The translations under genes were made by a program, and so were the position numbers. Below the pieces are notes generated by a model. That model was not told the DNA's origin. It saw only the letters and a list, made by a program, of their open reading frames with translations, and ran no database searches. From CAIVAT01 sp964473485 (GTDB taxonomy: Bacteria > Bacteroidota > Bacteroidia > Bacteroidales > FEN-979), in assembly GCA_964473485.1 (NCBI GenBank), contig CAYYPH010000001.1, forward strand, positions 62,001-126,000: DNA of 64,000 nt, written 5' to 3'. Below are positions 17,185 to 26,369 of this stretch, in pieces (position 1 is the stretch's first letter; every line of letters starts with the position of its first letter).

Positions 17185-18948
17185 CTAAGCCGGTTGCTGT
17201 TCATAAGGGGAATGACACGAAGGTATCGGTACACTGAACCTGAAGGTTGTACCTACCCCAGGTTCCGACGCAATCTCAATGTGCCCCTGGTTTCGTTCTA
17301 CCAGCTCACTACAGAGGATCAGCCCCAGACCTGTTCCCTTTTCTTTGTTCGTTCCAGAGGTTGAAAAGGCAGTGTCAATCCTGAAAAGGTTGGGAATCGC
17401 CTCCGTCTTGATTCCGACACCGTTGTCCCTTATCCCGATAATCGCCATATCACCTTCATTGTCAGCTGAAATCTCAACCCACCCACCCGGATTGGTGAAT
17501 TTTATCGCGTTTGTCAGAAGGTTACGGATAACGGTACGAATGGCATTTTCATCTGCGTATACCTGTCCGTCATAATGATATTGTTCGATGATCCTGATTT
17601 GTTTCAGTTCGGCCGATGACCGCACCAGTGCGGTAACCTCTGCCGCCACCTTCGCTATGTTGAATTCGCTGAAATTCATCTTCATGCCGTCTTGTTGCAT
17701 GAGCGACCAGTTTAAAAGGTTGTCGATGAGCTGATAGCTCTTTTTGGCAAGGCCGGAAAATCTCCGGATGATATCCTTCCGCTCTTCTTCTGAATATTCG
17801 TTGTAAGACTCTGTAAGAAGGTTTGAAAATGAAAGCAGGGTGGCCATCGGATTACGCAAATCATGTGAGATGATGGAGAAGAATTTGTCCTTGGCAGCAT
17901 TCAGTTCAATTAATTTCGAGGCCTGTTCCGCAAGGGTTTTCTCGCTTTGTTTCAAGAGCTCAAACTTCCGCGCATTCGAGATCGCCATCCCGGTCACACT
18001 GCCTATCACCATGCCAAGATCTTTATAATGACCAATATATTCCGGAAACCTGACATTGATCACGGAGATTTCCCCAAACTGCTTGTCGTGGCTAAGAATA
18101 AAACTAAAGGTATTTGCCACATTGGTTTTTATGCCTTGCTGTGCAGGATTAAGATAGAAAGATACCGGTGGTTGGTTGTTTTCAAACCGTTGAAAGACAA
18201 TATTCTCAGGAGCGTAAAGAATGTTCAGCAACCGGAACATCCGTTCCAGAATATTCGTTTCGTTGGTCTCCGCCACCATGGCTTTTATTTCGCTGAACGC
18301 CACCATGATATCGGCCGATCGTTTCATATCCCTGGCAGTTTCGATGGAATGTCTTTCACGCTCAAGAATTTTCTGTTGCGAGATGACGTGATGGCGGACA
18401 AACATCCTGCAATAATCAATGCCGATCGGCAAAACTTCATAGGGAAGGCCTGTGTAAACTGAAAAGGCCTGTAGCGCTGGCAGCCAGTTATTGGTAATCC
18501 CTGTCTCCAGAAAGATGATCTTCCGGCACGACTCCGCGAAAAACTTTCGTGCCTGGTCCGCCGAAAATCCCCAGGTTGCCGAAAAATAATCGAAATTCTG
18601 CAGCCAGCCCTCCGAAACCAGGTACCCACCGTTGCGACTCAGATGGTGAAGTAGTGACGGCGGAGCGATTAACTCATGACACTGGCCAAGTTCTATTGGA
18701 ACAACCCTGGCATCTGAGATCAGCCGACAGTCATGTGTAATGCAACTGCTTCCGAAAAGCAATCCTTTCATGTAGGTACTTTCTTTCCCACATAGCAATT
18801 GCTCAGCCTGCGCATTATTCATCAGGGGTCCGGTACAATCGGTTGGCAGCCGCACTACGTCGACAGCCTCGAATCCCTCTTTGCCGACTGCGAAACTGAC
18901 CTCCGGAAATACGGTATCGCAAACGAATATACAGATGTGAGAGATCAT
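17185..18948 (-). CDS. histidine kinase with N-terminal DUF1638-like domain
   Basis: A 587-residue hybrid. Residues 1-185 are soluble, Cys-containing (C69, C74, C90, C180) and resemble DUF1638 proteins, which accompany corrinoid methyltransferases (GGYLVSEGWL and the CITHDC and GQCHEL elements). Residues ~220-330 look GAF-like. A HisKA domain follows with phospho-acceptor His362 (FFSIISHDLRNP), then an HATPase domain with N box (NLLTNAIKF), DNGVGI and GTGLGL motifs. There is no membrane segment, so it senses in the cytoplasm. Its start overlaps the methyltransferase stop by 4 bp, so it is translated with the methyltransfer proteins. No response regulator lies nearby. Confidence 0.8.
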   Translation of the reverse strand: MISHICIFVCDTVFPEVSFAVGKEGFEAVDVVRLPTDCTGPLMNNAQAEQLLCGKESTYMKGLLFGSSCITHDCRLISDARVVPIELGQCHELIAPPSLLHHLSRNGGYLVSEGWLQNFDYFSATWGFSADQARKFFAESCRKIIFLETGITNNWLPALQAFSVYTGLPYEVLPIGIDYCRMFVRHHVISQQKILERERHSIETARDMKRSADIMVAFSEIKAMVAETNETNILERMFRLLNILYAPENIVFQRFENNQPPVSFYLNPAQQGIKTNVANTFSFILSHDKQFGEISVINVRFPEYIGHYKDLGMVIGSVTGMAISNARKFELLKQSEKTLAEQASKLIELNAAKDKFFSIISHDLRNPMATLLSFSNLLTESYNEYSEEERKDIIRRFSGLAKKSYQLIDNLLNWSLMQQDGMKMNFSEFNIAKVAAEVTALVRSSAELKQIRIIEQYHYDGQVYADENAIRTVIRNLLTNAIKFTNPGGWVEISADNEGDMAIIGIRDNGVGIKTEAIPNLFRIDTAFSTSGTNKEKGTGLGLILCSELVERNQGHIEIASEPGVGTTFRFSVPIPSCHSPYEQQPA

Positions 18949-19988
18949 TCTTTAAGGCTGATCGGATAGGTGCCAAATGTATGTACCGCTTCTGAAATTG
19001 CAAGCAGGGTATCATCAGGCACCTGGTAAGGAATCTCCCCATGGTTGTCTGAAAGAATGAATCCTCCGCCAGGCGCCGCTTTACGGATGATGTCCAGGAC
19101 GATGTGCCGGGCGTTGGCTTCGTCCCAGTTACGCATCTCAATTCCGTTAAGGTTCCCCATCACCGTGAGCTTTTTTAAATAGGCGGCCTTCAGCTCTCCG
19201 ATATCCTCCTGTGCACTTACACCCACTACGGCCGTGCCGGTGGTGGCTACATCGTCAACGATCGTCAACGATCTCCCGGAAGCAAAATGAGTGGCTGTCG
19301 GACCTTTAATCTGCGAAATGGTCTTCTTCGCAATCTGCCATCCGGTTTCGAGGTATTTTTTCCGTGGTATAATGGTAGGGGAGGACACCGGGTCGAAATA
19401 GCATATAGCGGTGGCGCCTGCACCCAGCTGGGCGTTGGCAAAAGCGACTGTGAATGCCTGGTTCACTGCCATTAATCGTGTGAACAGATCAGGTCTGAAA
19501 TGCATGATCTCAAGATAATGGTCAAAACCCATCTGCATCACAGGCAGCGAAAAAGGCGACATGACCACGCCGATGATGGGCACATCACCTTTCACTTTCT
19601 TATTCAACAGGTCGATCGCCTCGTACACCCGTTGCATTACAGGGTGCCTTGCTGGATCTGGCGCCTCCAGCGTAAGAATCCTTTCCACATTGTTGATAAT
19701 GGGTTGTGCCGAATTAGGTGGGCCGTCGTCGGTAAAAATAACCTCACCTCCGAATGCCTCAATCTCCAGTGGCGCATAAAAGAAAGTATAAAGACAATCG
19801 TTACGGTACTTTTTTCGCAGCCTCAGCTGCCCTTCGGCAACATGTGCGCCCTTTGAAAAATATTCGCGAATGCTCATTCCCAGCTCCCTGGCGCCATGCA
19901 TGGTCAGGAGCAGGAACTGCGGTACCCGGTCGGGTTCCTGGTGACTCAGGGTTTTTAAAACCCGCTCCATGGAAGTCATCGTTTTCAT
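18945..19988 (-). CDS. UroD/MtaA/CmuA-type methyltransferase
   Basis: A 347-residue TIM-barrel protein of the uroporphyrinogen-decarboxylase superfamily, methyltransferase branch (SMERVLKTLSHQEPDRVPQF opening; ATAICYFDPVSSPTIIPRKK; LTVMGNLNG). Such enzymes move methyl groups between a corrinoid protein and another carrier. The usual zinc ligands of MtaA-type members (HxC plus a late Cys) are not seen: the equivalent positions read THFASG and LSDNHGEIP. It may use other ligands or be regulatory. It overlaps both neighbours by 4 bp. Confidence 0.8.
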   Translation of the reverse strand: MKTMTSMERVLKTLSHQEPDRVPQFLLLTMHGARELGMSIREYFSKGAHVAEGQLRLRKKYRNDCLYTFFYAPLEIEAFGGEVIFTDDGPPNSAQPIINNVERILTLEAPDPARHPVMQRVYEAIDLLNKKVKGDVPIIGVVMSPFSLPVMQMGFDHYLEIMHFRPDLFTRLMAVNQAFTVAFANAQLGAGATAICYFDPVSSPTIIPRKKYLETGWQIAKKTISQIKGPTATHFASGRSLTIVDDVATTGTAVVGVSAQEDIGELKAAYLKKLTVMGNLNGIEMRNWDEANARHIVLDIIRKAAPGGGFILSDNHGEIPYQVPDDTLLAISEAVHTFGTYPISLKE

Positions 19989-20626
19989 TGGTTTCCTCCC
20001 GTTAATTCGTTTATCACCTTCAAAGCTTCTGCCGGATTTTTTCCCGAAGCATGGGCGCCCACCTCGTTCCAGAGGTTTTCATCGAAACGGAACGGAGCCC
20101 CGCCAACCACAATTTTTACTGGAGTTTCCTTTAGCGCCGTGGTCACCTCCCTGATTCTGAGCGCCGAGGGAAGCATGAGCGTCGACAGCATGAGAATTTC
20201 TGTTTTGTTTTCAATAACAAATTCAATCAGGTCGGAGGCGTTCAGTCCATTGCCCAGGTCGGTGATTTCGTATCCCCCAGCCCGCAATACCGAGAGAATG
20301 ATCCGTTTCCCAAGCATGTGGAAGTCTTCAAAAACACCGATGGCCATTCTCGGTTGAACTGTCCTGAACGCTGATTTTGCAGGGATTAGCTCATCGATGG
20401 TCTCTTCACAGATAATGCCGCTTAGATAGACCTGCGATAGAGAATAGAATCCCTTTTCCCATCCGGTACCGATCCGGTCCAGCGCCCCAACCACAAGGTC
20501 GCTTGCCGCATGAAAATGGCTGCCGTCCCCGGCAGCCTTACGGATTATCGAGGCGGCTTTTTCCCGGTCGAGCGAAAGCAACGCCAATTCCAGGCCTTCA
20601 ATAAGTGCAGGGGTTATGCTTTTCAT
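19985..20626 (-). CDS. corrinoid (B12-binding) methyl-carrier protein
   Basis: A 213-residue protein with the two-part MtaC/MtbC layout: a helical cap at ~1-90 (LDREKAASIIRKAAGDG, IGTGWEKGFYSLSQVYLSG) and a Rossmann-like cobalamin domain with DxHxxG at D101-H103-G106 (EDFHMLGKR), LSTLMLP and a GGAPF turn. The His is the lower axial cobalt ligand. It probably carries a methyl group for the methyltransferase encoded 4 bp inside its end. No substrate-specific MtaB/MttB-type enzyme is nearby. Confidence 0.86.
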   Translation of the reverse strand: MKSITPALIEGLELALLSLDREKAASIIRKAAGDGSHFHAASDLVVGALDRIGTGWEKGFYSLSQVYLSGIICEETIDELIPAKSAFRTVQPRMAIGVFEDFHMLGKRIILSVLRAGGYEITDLGNGLNASDLIEFVIENKTEILMLSTLMLPSALRIREVTTALKETPVKIVVGGAPFRFDENLWNEVGAHASGKNPAEALKVINELTGGNQ

Positions 20627-20740
20627 AAATACACCGTTAATGGTTACTCATTCATACGGGCCATCCAACGTTAATACCCTTTTAGCAAAATTTGAGGGAT
20701 GTAAAAATAAAGAAAAAGGGATAAAGAATCAACCGATCAT

Positions 20741-21376
20741 TCAGAGATTTCTGTTTCTGATTAGTATGAGAATGTACCCTGCAATCCCTGCTATCAGCAA
20801 TCCGATGTCTTCTTTAATTCCAAAGTTGATAGCTGCAAAGAAACCGATGATCGACCATAGCAGCGGAAATATTAGAAGATGCCACGGAAACCGGTAATTC
20901 ATCAGAAGCAGAAGCCCGAATGTGTATATCGTAGTCGGGCAGGGGAGACCGAAAGTCGGAGATTCAGGATAAATGTGCCCGAGAACATTACCAAGAAGTG
21001 GATAGATGAACAACCCATAGAGAACAAACAACACTCCTGTAAATGAATAAACGTCAGGTCTGAAGATAACATTAATCCTCATATTCCGTAAGCCATACCA
21101 GGTAAACAGAAGGGCCTGGATAATGTAAATACCGCCGAAGATCCATGCGGCCTTGTTGATGGTTGTAAAGAATAGGAAGTGATACATAGTACCCATCCAG
21201 AACCAGAGGAAGGCAAGAATTCCAGAAATAATCATGACTTTCTTGCCGGTACGCACGAACACTAATACAATTGCTACAATTGCCAGCAAATAAAGAATGA
21301 TCTGTGAAGGCCAAACAGCCAGGTTGTAATTTCTGAACACCTCTATGAATTGTTCAGCAGTGAAAGGGGTTTTCAT
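20741..21376 (-). CDS. DUF6064-like multi-pass membrane protein
   Basis: A 211-residue inner-membrane protein with about six to seven helices and the opening typical of DUF6064 (PFTAEQFIEVFRNYNLAVWPSQI). The conserved polar piece PTFGLPCPTTIYTFG lies between helices. Function is unknown. It is alone on the minus strand, with 114 bp to the corrinoid gene downstream and 181 bp to the next gene upstream. Confidence 0.72.
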   Translation of the reverse strand: MKTPFTAEQFIEVFRNYNLAVWPSQIILYLLAIVAIVLVFVRTGKKVMIISGILAFLWFWMGTMYHFLFFTTINKAAWIFGGIYIIQALLFTWYGLRNMRINVIFRPDVYSFTGVLFVLYGLFIYPLLGNVLGHIYPESPTFGLPCPTTIYTFGLLLLMNYRFPWHLLIFPLLWSIIGFFAAINFGIKEDIGLLIAGIAGYILILIRNRNL

Positions 21377-21557
21377 CTTCGGTTCAAATCGTTACCTGTT
21401 TAAGATCAGTTGATTGTCTCGGTTGATTGGTTCTTTCTAAAGGAGGGCATATTTCTTACCTGTGAGAGGTCAATGAGTCAGATACCCTGACCAATTTGCC
21501 TCCAATGCCGTAAGCAAAGTAAGCAGCAACCGAGAACAATGTATTGCTGAGAAACAC

Positions 21558-22274
21558 TCATTTTGCTGCAAGTTTGAAGAAGCTTACCGTAAATGAGACC
21601 ATCCACGCCATGATCAGAAGACCACCGGGCATTGCAAGCATCAGGGCAAATTTACCCGCGCCAGGCAAAAAGGTTACCAGCACAATGTAAACGATCATCA
21701 ACATATTACCCCCGAATCCCAGCCATGAAAAAATTTTCCTGAATGAACCTGACCGGGTCATATTCAGGGCCATAATCATTGCACCGATGGTCGGCAGCAC
21801 AAAACCGATGAAAACACTAAAACTGCCATGAGCTCCTTTTGCAAGCATTGTTTCACCTGCAGCTGCCAGCAAGTTTTTATGGGCTTCTGAATCAGTAGCA
21901 AAGTACTTTTGACTGAGGTCAGCCATTGGCAACGCCGTGTTTCCTGCAATAAACAAAGAAGTACCCACAAGGAAAACGATCAACGCGAGCAGACCCATTT
22001 TGTTGTTCTCTCCTGCAGCTACATAAAGGGCCACATAGACCGGAATCAGCAGGAGCTGATTGATAACGTTGAGCAGATCCAGGTTGTATAGGCCAAGAAG
22101 AAAGTTGCCATGCAACTGTTGAAAACGTTCAACTGCAGTCTGAGGAAGGGAGTGGATATCACCGCCGGTAATAGATCCGGCAACAATGTCCAACATAATT
22201 CCGGCCAGGAACAGAATCGTGAATATGCCACCGATCCTGAAAATACAGGCAGAATGATCATTTAAATCTTTCAA
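21558..22274 (-). CDS. DUF4386-like membrane protein
   Basis: A 238-residue protein with about six hydrophobic helices; the opening (ACIFRIGGIFTILFLAGIMLDIV) and the central LLIPVYVALYVA segment resemble DUF4386 family proteins. Function unknown. It overlaps the upstream small gene by 4 bp, so the two are cotranslated. Confidence 0.6.
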   Translation of the reverse strand: MKDLNDHSACIFRIGGIFTILFLAGIMLDIVAGSITGGDIHSLPQTAVERFQQLHGNFLLGLYNLDLLNVINQLLLIPVYVALYVAAGENNKMGLLALIVFLVGTSLFIAGNTALPMADLSQKYFATDSEAHKNLLAAAGETMLAKGAHGSFSVFIGFVLPTIGAMIMALNMTRSGSFRKIFSWLGFGGNMLMIVYIVLVTFLPGAGKFALMLAMPGGLLIMAWMVSFTVSFFKLAAK

Positions 22275-22630
22275 TCCTGTGCAAGATTAAAGTCATTGAA
22301 GGCTTTTTCCAAAGCATTGATAAAAGCTTTCGGGTCGTCTGGCGTAAAAAGAATCCTTTTCACAATGCCTTCTTTTTTATCAAGAACAATATGTTCCGTA
22401 AAATTCGCCCAGTCGAGTTTAATTGCCGGACGGAAGTCTTTCAGGTGAAGGTCGCCTTTCAGCAAACCTTTAATCTCTGATTCTGAGACCAACGCCTTTT
22501 CAACATTCTCAAAGGGGATCATGATATCTCCGGCCAGGGTCGCAAATTCCAGATGGTCTTTAAAAATCCTGTATTCCTGCCAGAGACTTTTAAGAGTACT
22601 CTTAGATAGATAAACAATTTCCTTTTTCAT
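22271..22630 (-). CDS. small soluble protein of unknown function
   Basis: A 119-residue protein without signal or membrane segment. The strand-rich pattern (EIVYLSKSTLKSLWQEYRIF, DIMIPFENVEKALVSES, ILFTPDDPKAFINALEKAF) resembles a PH-like domain as seen in some membrane-linked bacterial proteins. The 4-bp overlap with the DUF4386-like gene suggests a joint role at the membrane. Confidence 0.6.
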   Translation of the reverse strand: MKKEIVYLSKSTLKSLWQEYRIFKDHLEFATLAGDIMIPFENVEKALVSESEIKGLLKGDLHLKDFRPAIKLDWANFTEHIVLDKKEGIVKRILFTPDDPKAFINALEKAFNDFNLAQD

Positions 22631-23399
22631 AACTTAGTCTGATAGAATCCATATTACAGGCCCAAAGATATGAAGTAACATATTATGTTACGCCGCGAAA
22701 CATAGATAAATTGATTCCTTCCCAAACCAGGCCACCCATTCCGGAGTAACGTAGGCCAGTGATTCCGGAGCAGAGTAGGTCACTCATTACCTCGCAATGA
22801 GGTCCAAGCCTTACATGCTGCTTCGATTTCATGGCAGCTAATAACCAGCAGCCACAATGGGCTGCAAACCAACCCGTTTATCCGGCACCAGCCCAATGGT
22901 CAGATACCCTTGCCGGTCCTTTATGGTAAGTTTCTCCTAATCCCTTTCCTGTCCTTTACGTCCATTTTCTTAGATTCCTTTCCCCGTCACGAACATCCCG
23001 GTTCTTTGAATCCCTTGCCGGTCTTGAAGGCTGTTTTCTCACAATCCCATGCCAGTTTTTAGAGGTCATATTCTCAGAATCCTATAGCCTGCCAACAGCC
23101 TTTGTCTCCCATTGGTCTGCGTTCCTGCAGCCGGTTCGGGTTTTTCCCGTCGTCTAATACTGCTCCTTAAAACCGGTTCTTCCCCAGATACCAACTTTTT
23201 CTTTTCCCCTCACCAGGCTGCCGAAACAAACAGCCCGCCTTATCCCTGCCCACTGTGGCCGCTTCATCATTAGCTGCCATTTTTACCAGGCTTGAAACGT
23301 TCCAAAAATGGAAGACATAGATAGTGTGGCAGTAAGAGTGGTCATTATAGGCAAGGTCAGTATGAGTGAGGTACCTCCAACAATTTTAGGCTTGCGTCA

Positions 23400-24210
23400 A
23401 TTCCCATCTCCTGATCGCTGCCTGCCTCTGTCCGTCACTACCATTCGCGGCTTGCACAAGCTTGGGCTGCCGACAGGCTTGGCTTTTCACATCTACTTTC
23501 CCTGCAGCCCAACCTTCGCCGCTCATTACCCTGGACCAGATACTACCGGCAGCATGGCAAATCCATCCTCCACCACCCTTACCCCGCCGCTGAAGAGCGC
23601 AGCCGGGTAAGCCCGGAATGTTTATTCTTCCATCCCACCATCCCACCATTCCACCATCCCACCATTCCACCATTCCACCATCCCACAATTCCACCATTCC
23701 ACCATTCCACCATCCCACCATCCCACAATTCCACCATTCCACCATCCCACCATCCCACCATTCAGCCATTCCACTACGCATACGTCTCCTGCAACCCTAT
23801 TTCGGCCTCCTCCGTCGGCCTCACAAAGTTGCAGATGTCTATAACTTGTTATTTCTCGGTCACACAATCCTGTCGCTGCCTGCCGATTCCGGAATCTCCC
23901 ATTCGCGGCACCCAAAGCTTGGGCTGCCGCTGGTCACATTGGCTTATCAGGTTTTTCCCTGCAGCCCAACCTTCGCCGCTCATTGCCCTCGACCAGAATC
24001 CACCGGCAGCATTGTAAATCAAACCTCCACCACCCTTTCCCCGCCGCTGAAGAGCGCAGCCGGGTAAGTCCGGAATGTTTATTCTTCGATCCCACCACCC
24101 CACCATCCCACCATCCCACCATTCTGCCATTCTACCATTCCACCCCGCATACGTCTCCTGCAACCCTATTTCGGCCTCCTCCGTCGGCCTCACAACGTTA
24201 CAGATGCCAT
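23400..24210. repeat. duplicated segments in the gene-free region
   Basis: The stretch from ~23500 to ~23640 recurs at ~23957-24097 with scattered changes (CCTGCAGCCCAACCTTCGCC is shared), and ~23766-23834 recurs at ~24141-24209 (ACGTCTCCTGCAACCCTATT is shared). Each copy is joined to a minisatellite tract, so the whole unit of about 375-460 bp seems to have been duplicated. Confidence 0.75.
23632..23778. repeat. 10-bp minisatellite (CACCATYCCA)n
   Basis: About 14 tandem copies of CACCATYCCA with single-base variants. A shorter second array of about six units lies at 24086-24150. Read on the minus strand the unit would encode Met-Val-Glu-Trp-Trp-like runs, which are not believable as protein. 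Confidence 0.9.
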
Positions 24211-24728
24211 TTAATATTGGTTTTCCAAAACCCGGTACGACGAGTCAGGCAACGCATTTTTACCTCGATCTGTAACCCATAACATCAGCTTGTTATTCCA
24301 GATCTCGCTCCGGCCCCCGCCGGGCGCCTCATTAACACCACGTTTTCATCCTTACAGTCTGTGGTGTCAAACCATGCCATCACCTCATCAGCAAACCACG
24401 GCGCCCGGCAGGAGCCTCCGCTCCTCTTCCATAAAAGCTGCTGTCATGAGTTACCCCAATCCTTCCCCAATCAGCCGGCACCGGTAAATGCCATGCCCTG
24501 AGATGTACGAGCAGGTCCACAATCCCTCATCGCCATTAACCCGCCACTGAAGAGCGTGGCCGCTTAATGTCAGCCATGGTTTCAGGTAACCCAGCCTCCT
24601 CCGGCCACCTCACTCGCCCTCGTCCCTCGGGCTTCATGAAGTGGCCGAAATATATTTCTTAATATACATTTGACCATTTTAAAACTGATCTTAATCCACA
24701 GGTTGCCATTTTTTTGTAACTTAGCATC

Positions 24729-25250
24729 ATGAAGCAGCTACAAGAATCAGGACTTGATTTTGAGATTGATAAACTGACCAACTCAATCGAAAATGTCATA
24801 ACCGGAGATAATTTTGCAACTGATATCTCATTGTTGATACCAAAGGATTTAACTACTGTAAGCAAAAGTAAAGGATGGTTATTTAATTGGCGAAATGAAT
24901 ATAAAGAACCTGCCAGAGATATATACAAACTGACCATTGTCAATAATCCTGGTATTATTCAGTGTCTTATCAGCCTGGAAGTAAAGTCAGATCATGTATA
25001 TATGCATTTAGTGGAAAGTGCTCCTTTCAACAAAGGAAAAACTAAAATGTATTCCGGAGTGCTCGGTAACCTGGTTGCTTTCTCGTGTAAACTTTCTTTT
25101 CAACGTGGTCACGCCGGTTACGTATCATTCCTTTCAAAAACCCAACTCATTGAACATTACGAGAAAACTTTAGGCGCCACTCATTTCGGAGGCCGGGTAA
25201 TGATAATTGAGACAAAAGCCGCATTAAAGCTTATTAACAAGTATTTCTAA
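24729..25250 (+). CDS. GNAT-like small protein, first gene of a decayed module
   Basis: A 173-residue soluble protein. The C-terminal half has the feel of a GNAT acetyltransferase (VLGNLVAFSCKLSFQRGHAGYVSFL, then IEHYEKTLGATHFGGRVMII, like the usual fYeklGf region), although the acetyl-CoA loop is not a clean R/Q-x-x-G-x-G/A. It is followed after 12 bp by a 54-codon gene and a broken XRE gene, an arrangement like a toxin-antitoxin set. The A/T-rich codons differ from the surroundings. Function is inferred and uncertain. Confidence 0.6.
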   Translation: MKQLQESGLDFEIDKLTNSIENVITGDNFATDISLLIPKDLTTVSKSKGWLFNWRNEYKEPARDIYKLTIVNNPGIIQCLISLEVKSDHVYMHLVESAPFNKGKTKMYSGVLGNLVAFSCKLSFQRGHAGYVSFLSKTQLIEHYEKTLGATHFGGRVMIIETKAALKLINKYF

Positions 25251-25262
25251 AGAGAAAAAGAA

Positions 25263-25427
25263 ATGAATAAAGATGAATTGGAGGATGATGTTTTAGGAGG
25301 ACAAGGCCCCTTAACAATAGAAGAAGAAAAAGCACTTAGTGAATTTCTTAAGAAACGGAAAATGATAAGGAAGCCTTCTCGACTCACGAACCCAGTTGGA
25401 AAGAAACGGTCAAGATCAAATGTCTGA
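25263..25427 (+). CDS. small acidic/basic protein between GNAT-like gene and XRE remnant
   Basis: A 54-residue product, acidic at the start (MNKDELEDDVLGG) and basic at the end (KKRKMIRKPSRL, GKKRSRSNV). ATG is 12 bp after the previous stop, and its end overlaps the next start by 8 bp, which supports real translation. No family recognised; possibly an antitoxin-like partner. Confidence 0.5.
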   Translation: MNKDELEDDVLGGQGPLTIEEEKALSEFLKKRKMIRKPSRLTNPVGKKRSRSNV

Positions 25428-25731
25428 ATTCGTTATTAATAAAGAACATTCAAATCTGAAATCCTGGACACAGATAAAAGACGATGTCTATGGTAAAAAG
25501 GGAACTCCCCGAAGGGATGAACTCGATCGTGAGATAGAAGCATTTAAAATAGGATTATTAATCCGCCAGGCCAGAGAATCCCGAAAAATGACCCAGTAAG
25601 AACTTGGAAAAGTAATTTCCAAAAAAAGAAGCTATATAAGGCAATCGGAAAATCCAAATCTTATTCAAAGATACCTTCGTAAAATGATGCATCGCAAGGC
25701 CGGGGCCCTCCGGGTGCCGTCATTTTTTTGA
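25420..25731 (+). pseudogene. XRE-type antitoxin-like gene broken by a stop codon
   Basis: Residues 1-59 match the N-terminal part of Bacteroidota HigA/XRE antitoxins (SWTQIKDDVYGKKGTPRRDELDREI in part, then AFKIGLLIRQARESRKMTQ). A TAA at 25597-25599 interrupts the helix-turn-helix; the same frame continues with ELGKVISKKRSYIRQSEN, the expected second half. After that the frame loses similarity and runs into an inverted repeat. A single point mutation plus a 3' replacement explains this. Confidence 0.75.
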
Positions 25732-25780
25732 ATTTCTATTTTTCCGGGGTAAAAAAATGACCGGCAGCCTTGCCATGCAC
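25686..25780. repeat. 95-bp imperfect inverted repeat
   Basis: Outer arms TGCATCGCAAGGC and GCCTTGCCATGCA pair with one mismatch, and inner arms GCCGTCATTTTTTT and AAAAAAATGACCGGC pair with one bulge. It overlaps the decayed end of the XRE gene. It may be a small mobile-type (MITE-like) element or a strong bidirectional terminator. Confidence 0.6.
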
Positions 25781-25996
25781 ATTTTACTCCGGTAAACAGC
25801 GCCTAAGATTTTGATTTTTTAGGATACAATTTTCCTCTTAAAGTCCGGGTACCAGATGCCAATTCAGGTAGGGGAGTCCGGCGATGCAATGCAATTCGAT
25901 GAATAAGCGTCTGTACGTCATGTTGTTATGATGTGTTGGGTGGATTTGGCGGTATCTTTGCCGGACACGTAAATCCAACATATAAACCCATGTGCT

Positions 25997-26140
25997 ATGT
26001 CAACCATTCGAAAAGTATCTAAGTACCGACGTGCCGACAATGGTGAGTACACCACGAAAAAGTACGCCAAGCGGAATCCGGAAACAACCGTGAAGGAGAC
26101 CGACAAGCGCGCTCCCAGGCACAAAAGGAAAAAACGTTGA
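25997..26140 (+). CDS. small basic protein (47 aa)
   Basis: A short gene encoding a Lys/Arg-rich product (MSTIRKVSKYRRADNGEYTT, ending APRHKRKKR). A -7-like TATCTTTG lies at 25953-25960, and a textbook terminator follows 13 bp after the stop, so it is probably a real one-gene transcript. It could bind nucleic acid; no family recognised. It borders the DUF6266 cassette. Confidence 0.55.
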   Translation: MSTIRKVSKYRRADNGEYTTKKYAKRNPETTVKETDKRAPRHKRKKR

Positions 26141-26153
26141 TCTGCCATCTGAG

Positions 26154-26184
26154 AAACTCCCCGCCATCAAGCGGGGAGTTTTGT
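26154..26184 (+). terminator. rho-independent terminator
   Basis: AAACTCCCCGC and GCGGGGAGTTTT form an 11-bp stem with a 6-nt loop followed by T residues. It ends the small basic-protein transcript. Confidence 0.85.
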
Positions 26185-26369
26185 TATGGGCTATCCAGGT
26201 CCACAATACCCCGGCTCCTTAGCAAGAATTTATCCCTGGTCCCCACCTTGGCAAAAAAGGACTCCCCCACCGCATATAATCCTGGCGTATTTCAAAGCAA
26301 CCCAATGAATAACTATCCATAACGTACACATAAACAACGTGTTATGAATGGTTTTTATCAAACCGGTGG

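Larger units (their letters stand above)
22631..24728. other. 2.1-kb gene-free region of degenerate repeats
   Basis: No credible gene was found. The plus strand is C-rich and built of degenerate words such as CCCTTGCCGGTC in 22900-23050, near-duplicate segments in 23400-24210, and a 10-bp minisatellite. Longer open frames here exist only because the 10-bp unit leaves several frames open. The phrase CGCYGCTGAAGAGCG recurs at about 23587, 24048 and 24543. Confidence 0.6.

Noticed and set aside
23632..23778. Possible CRISPR array
   Set aside because: Units are contiguous 10-bp repeats without unique spacers, and no cas gene is in the window.
23618..24193. Several open frames with Trp/Gly/Met or His/Pro/Ser repeats on both strands
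   Set aside because: They arise from the 10-bp minisatellite, which leaves many frames open, and have no start signals or family similarity.
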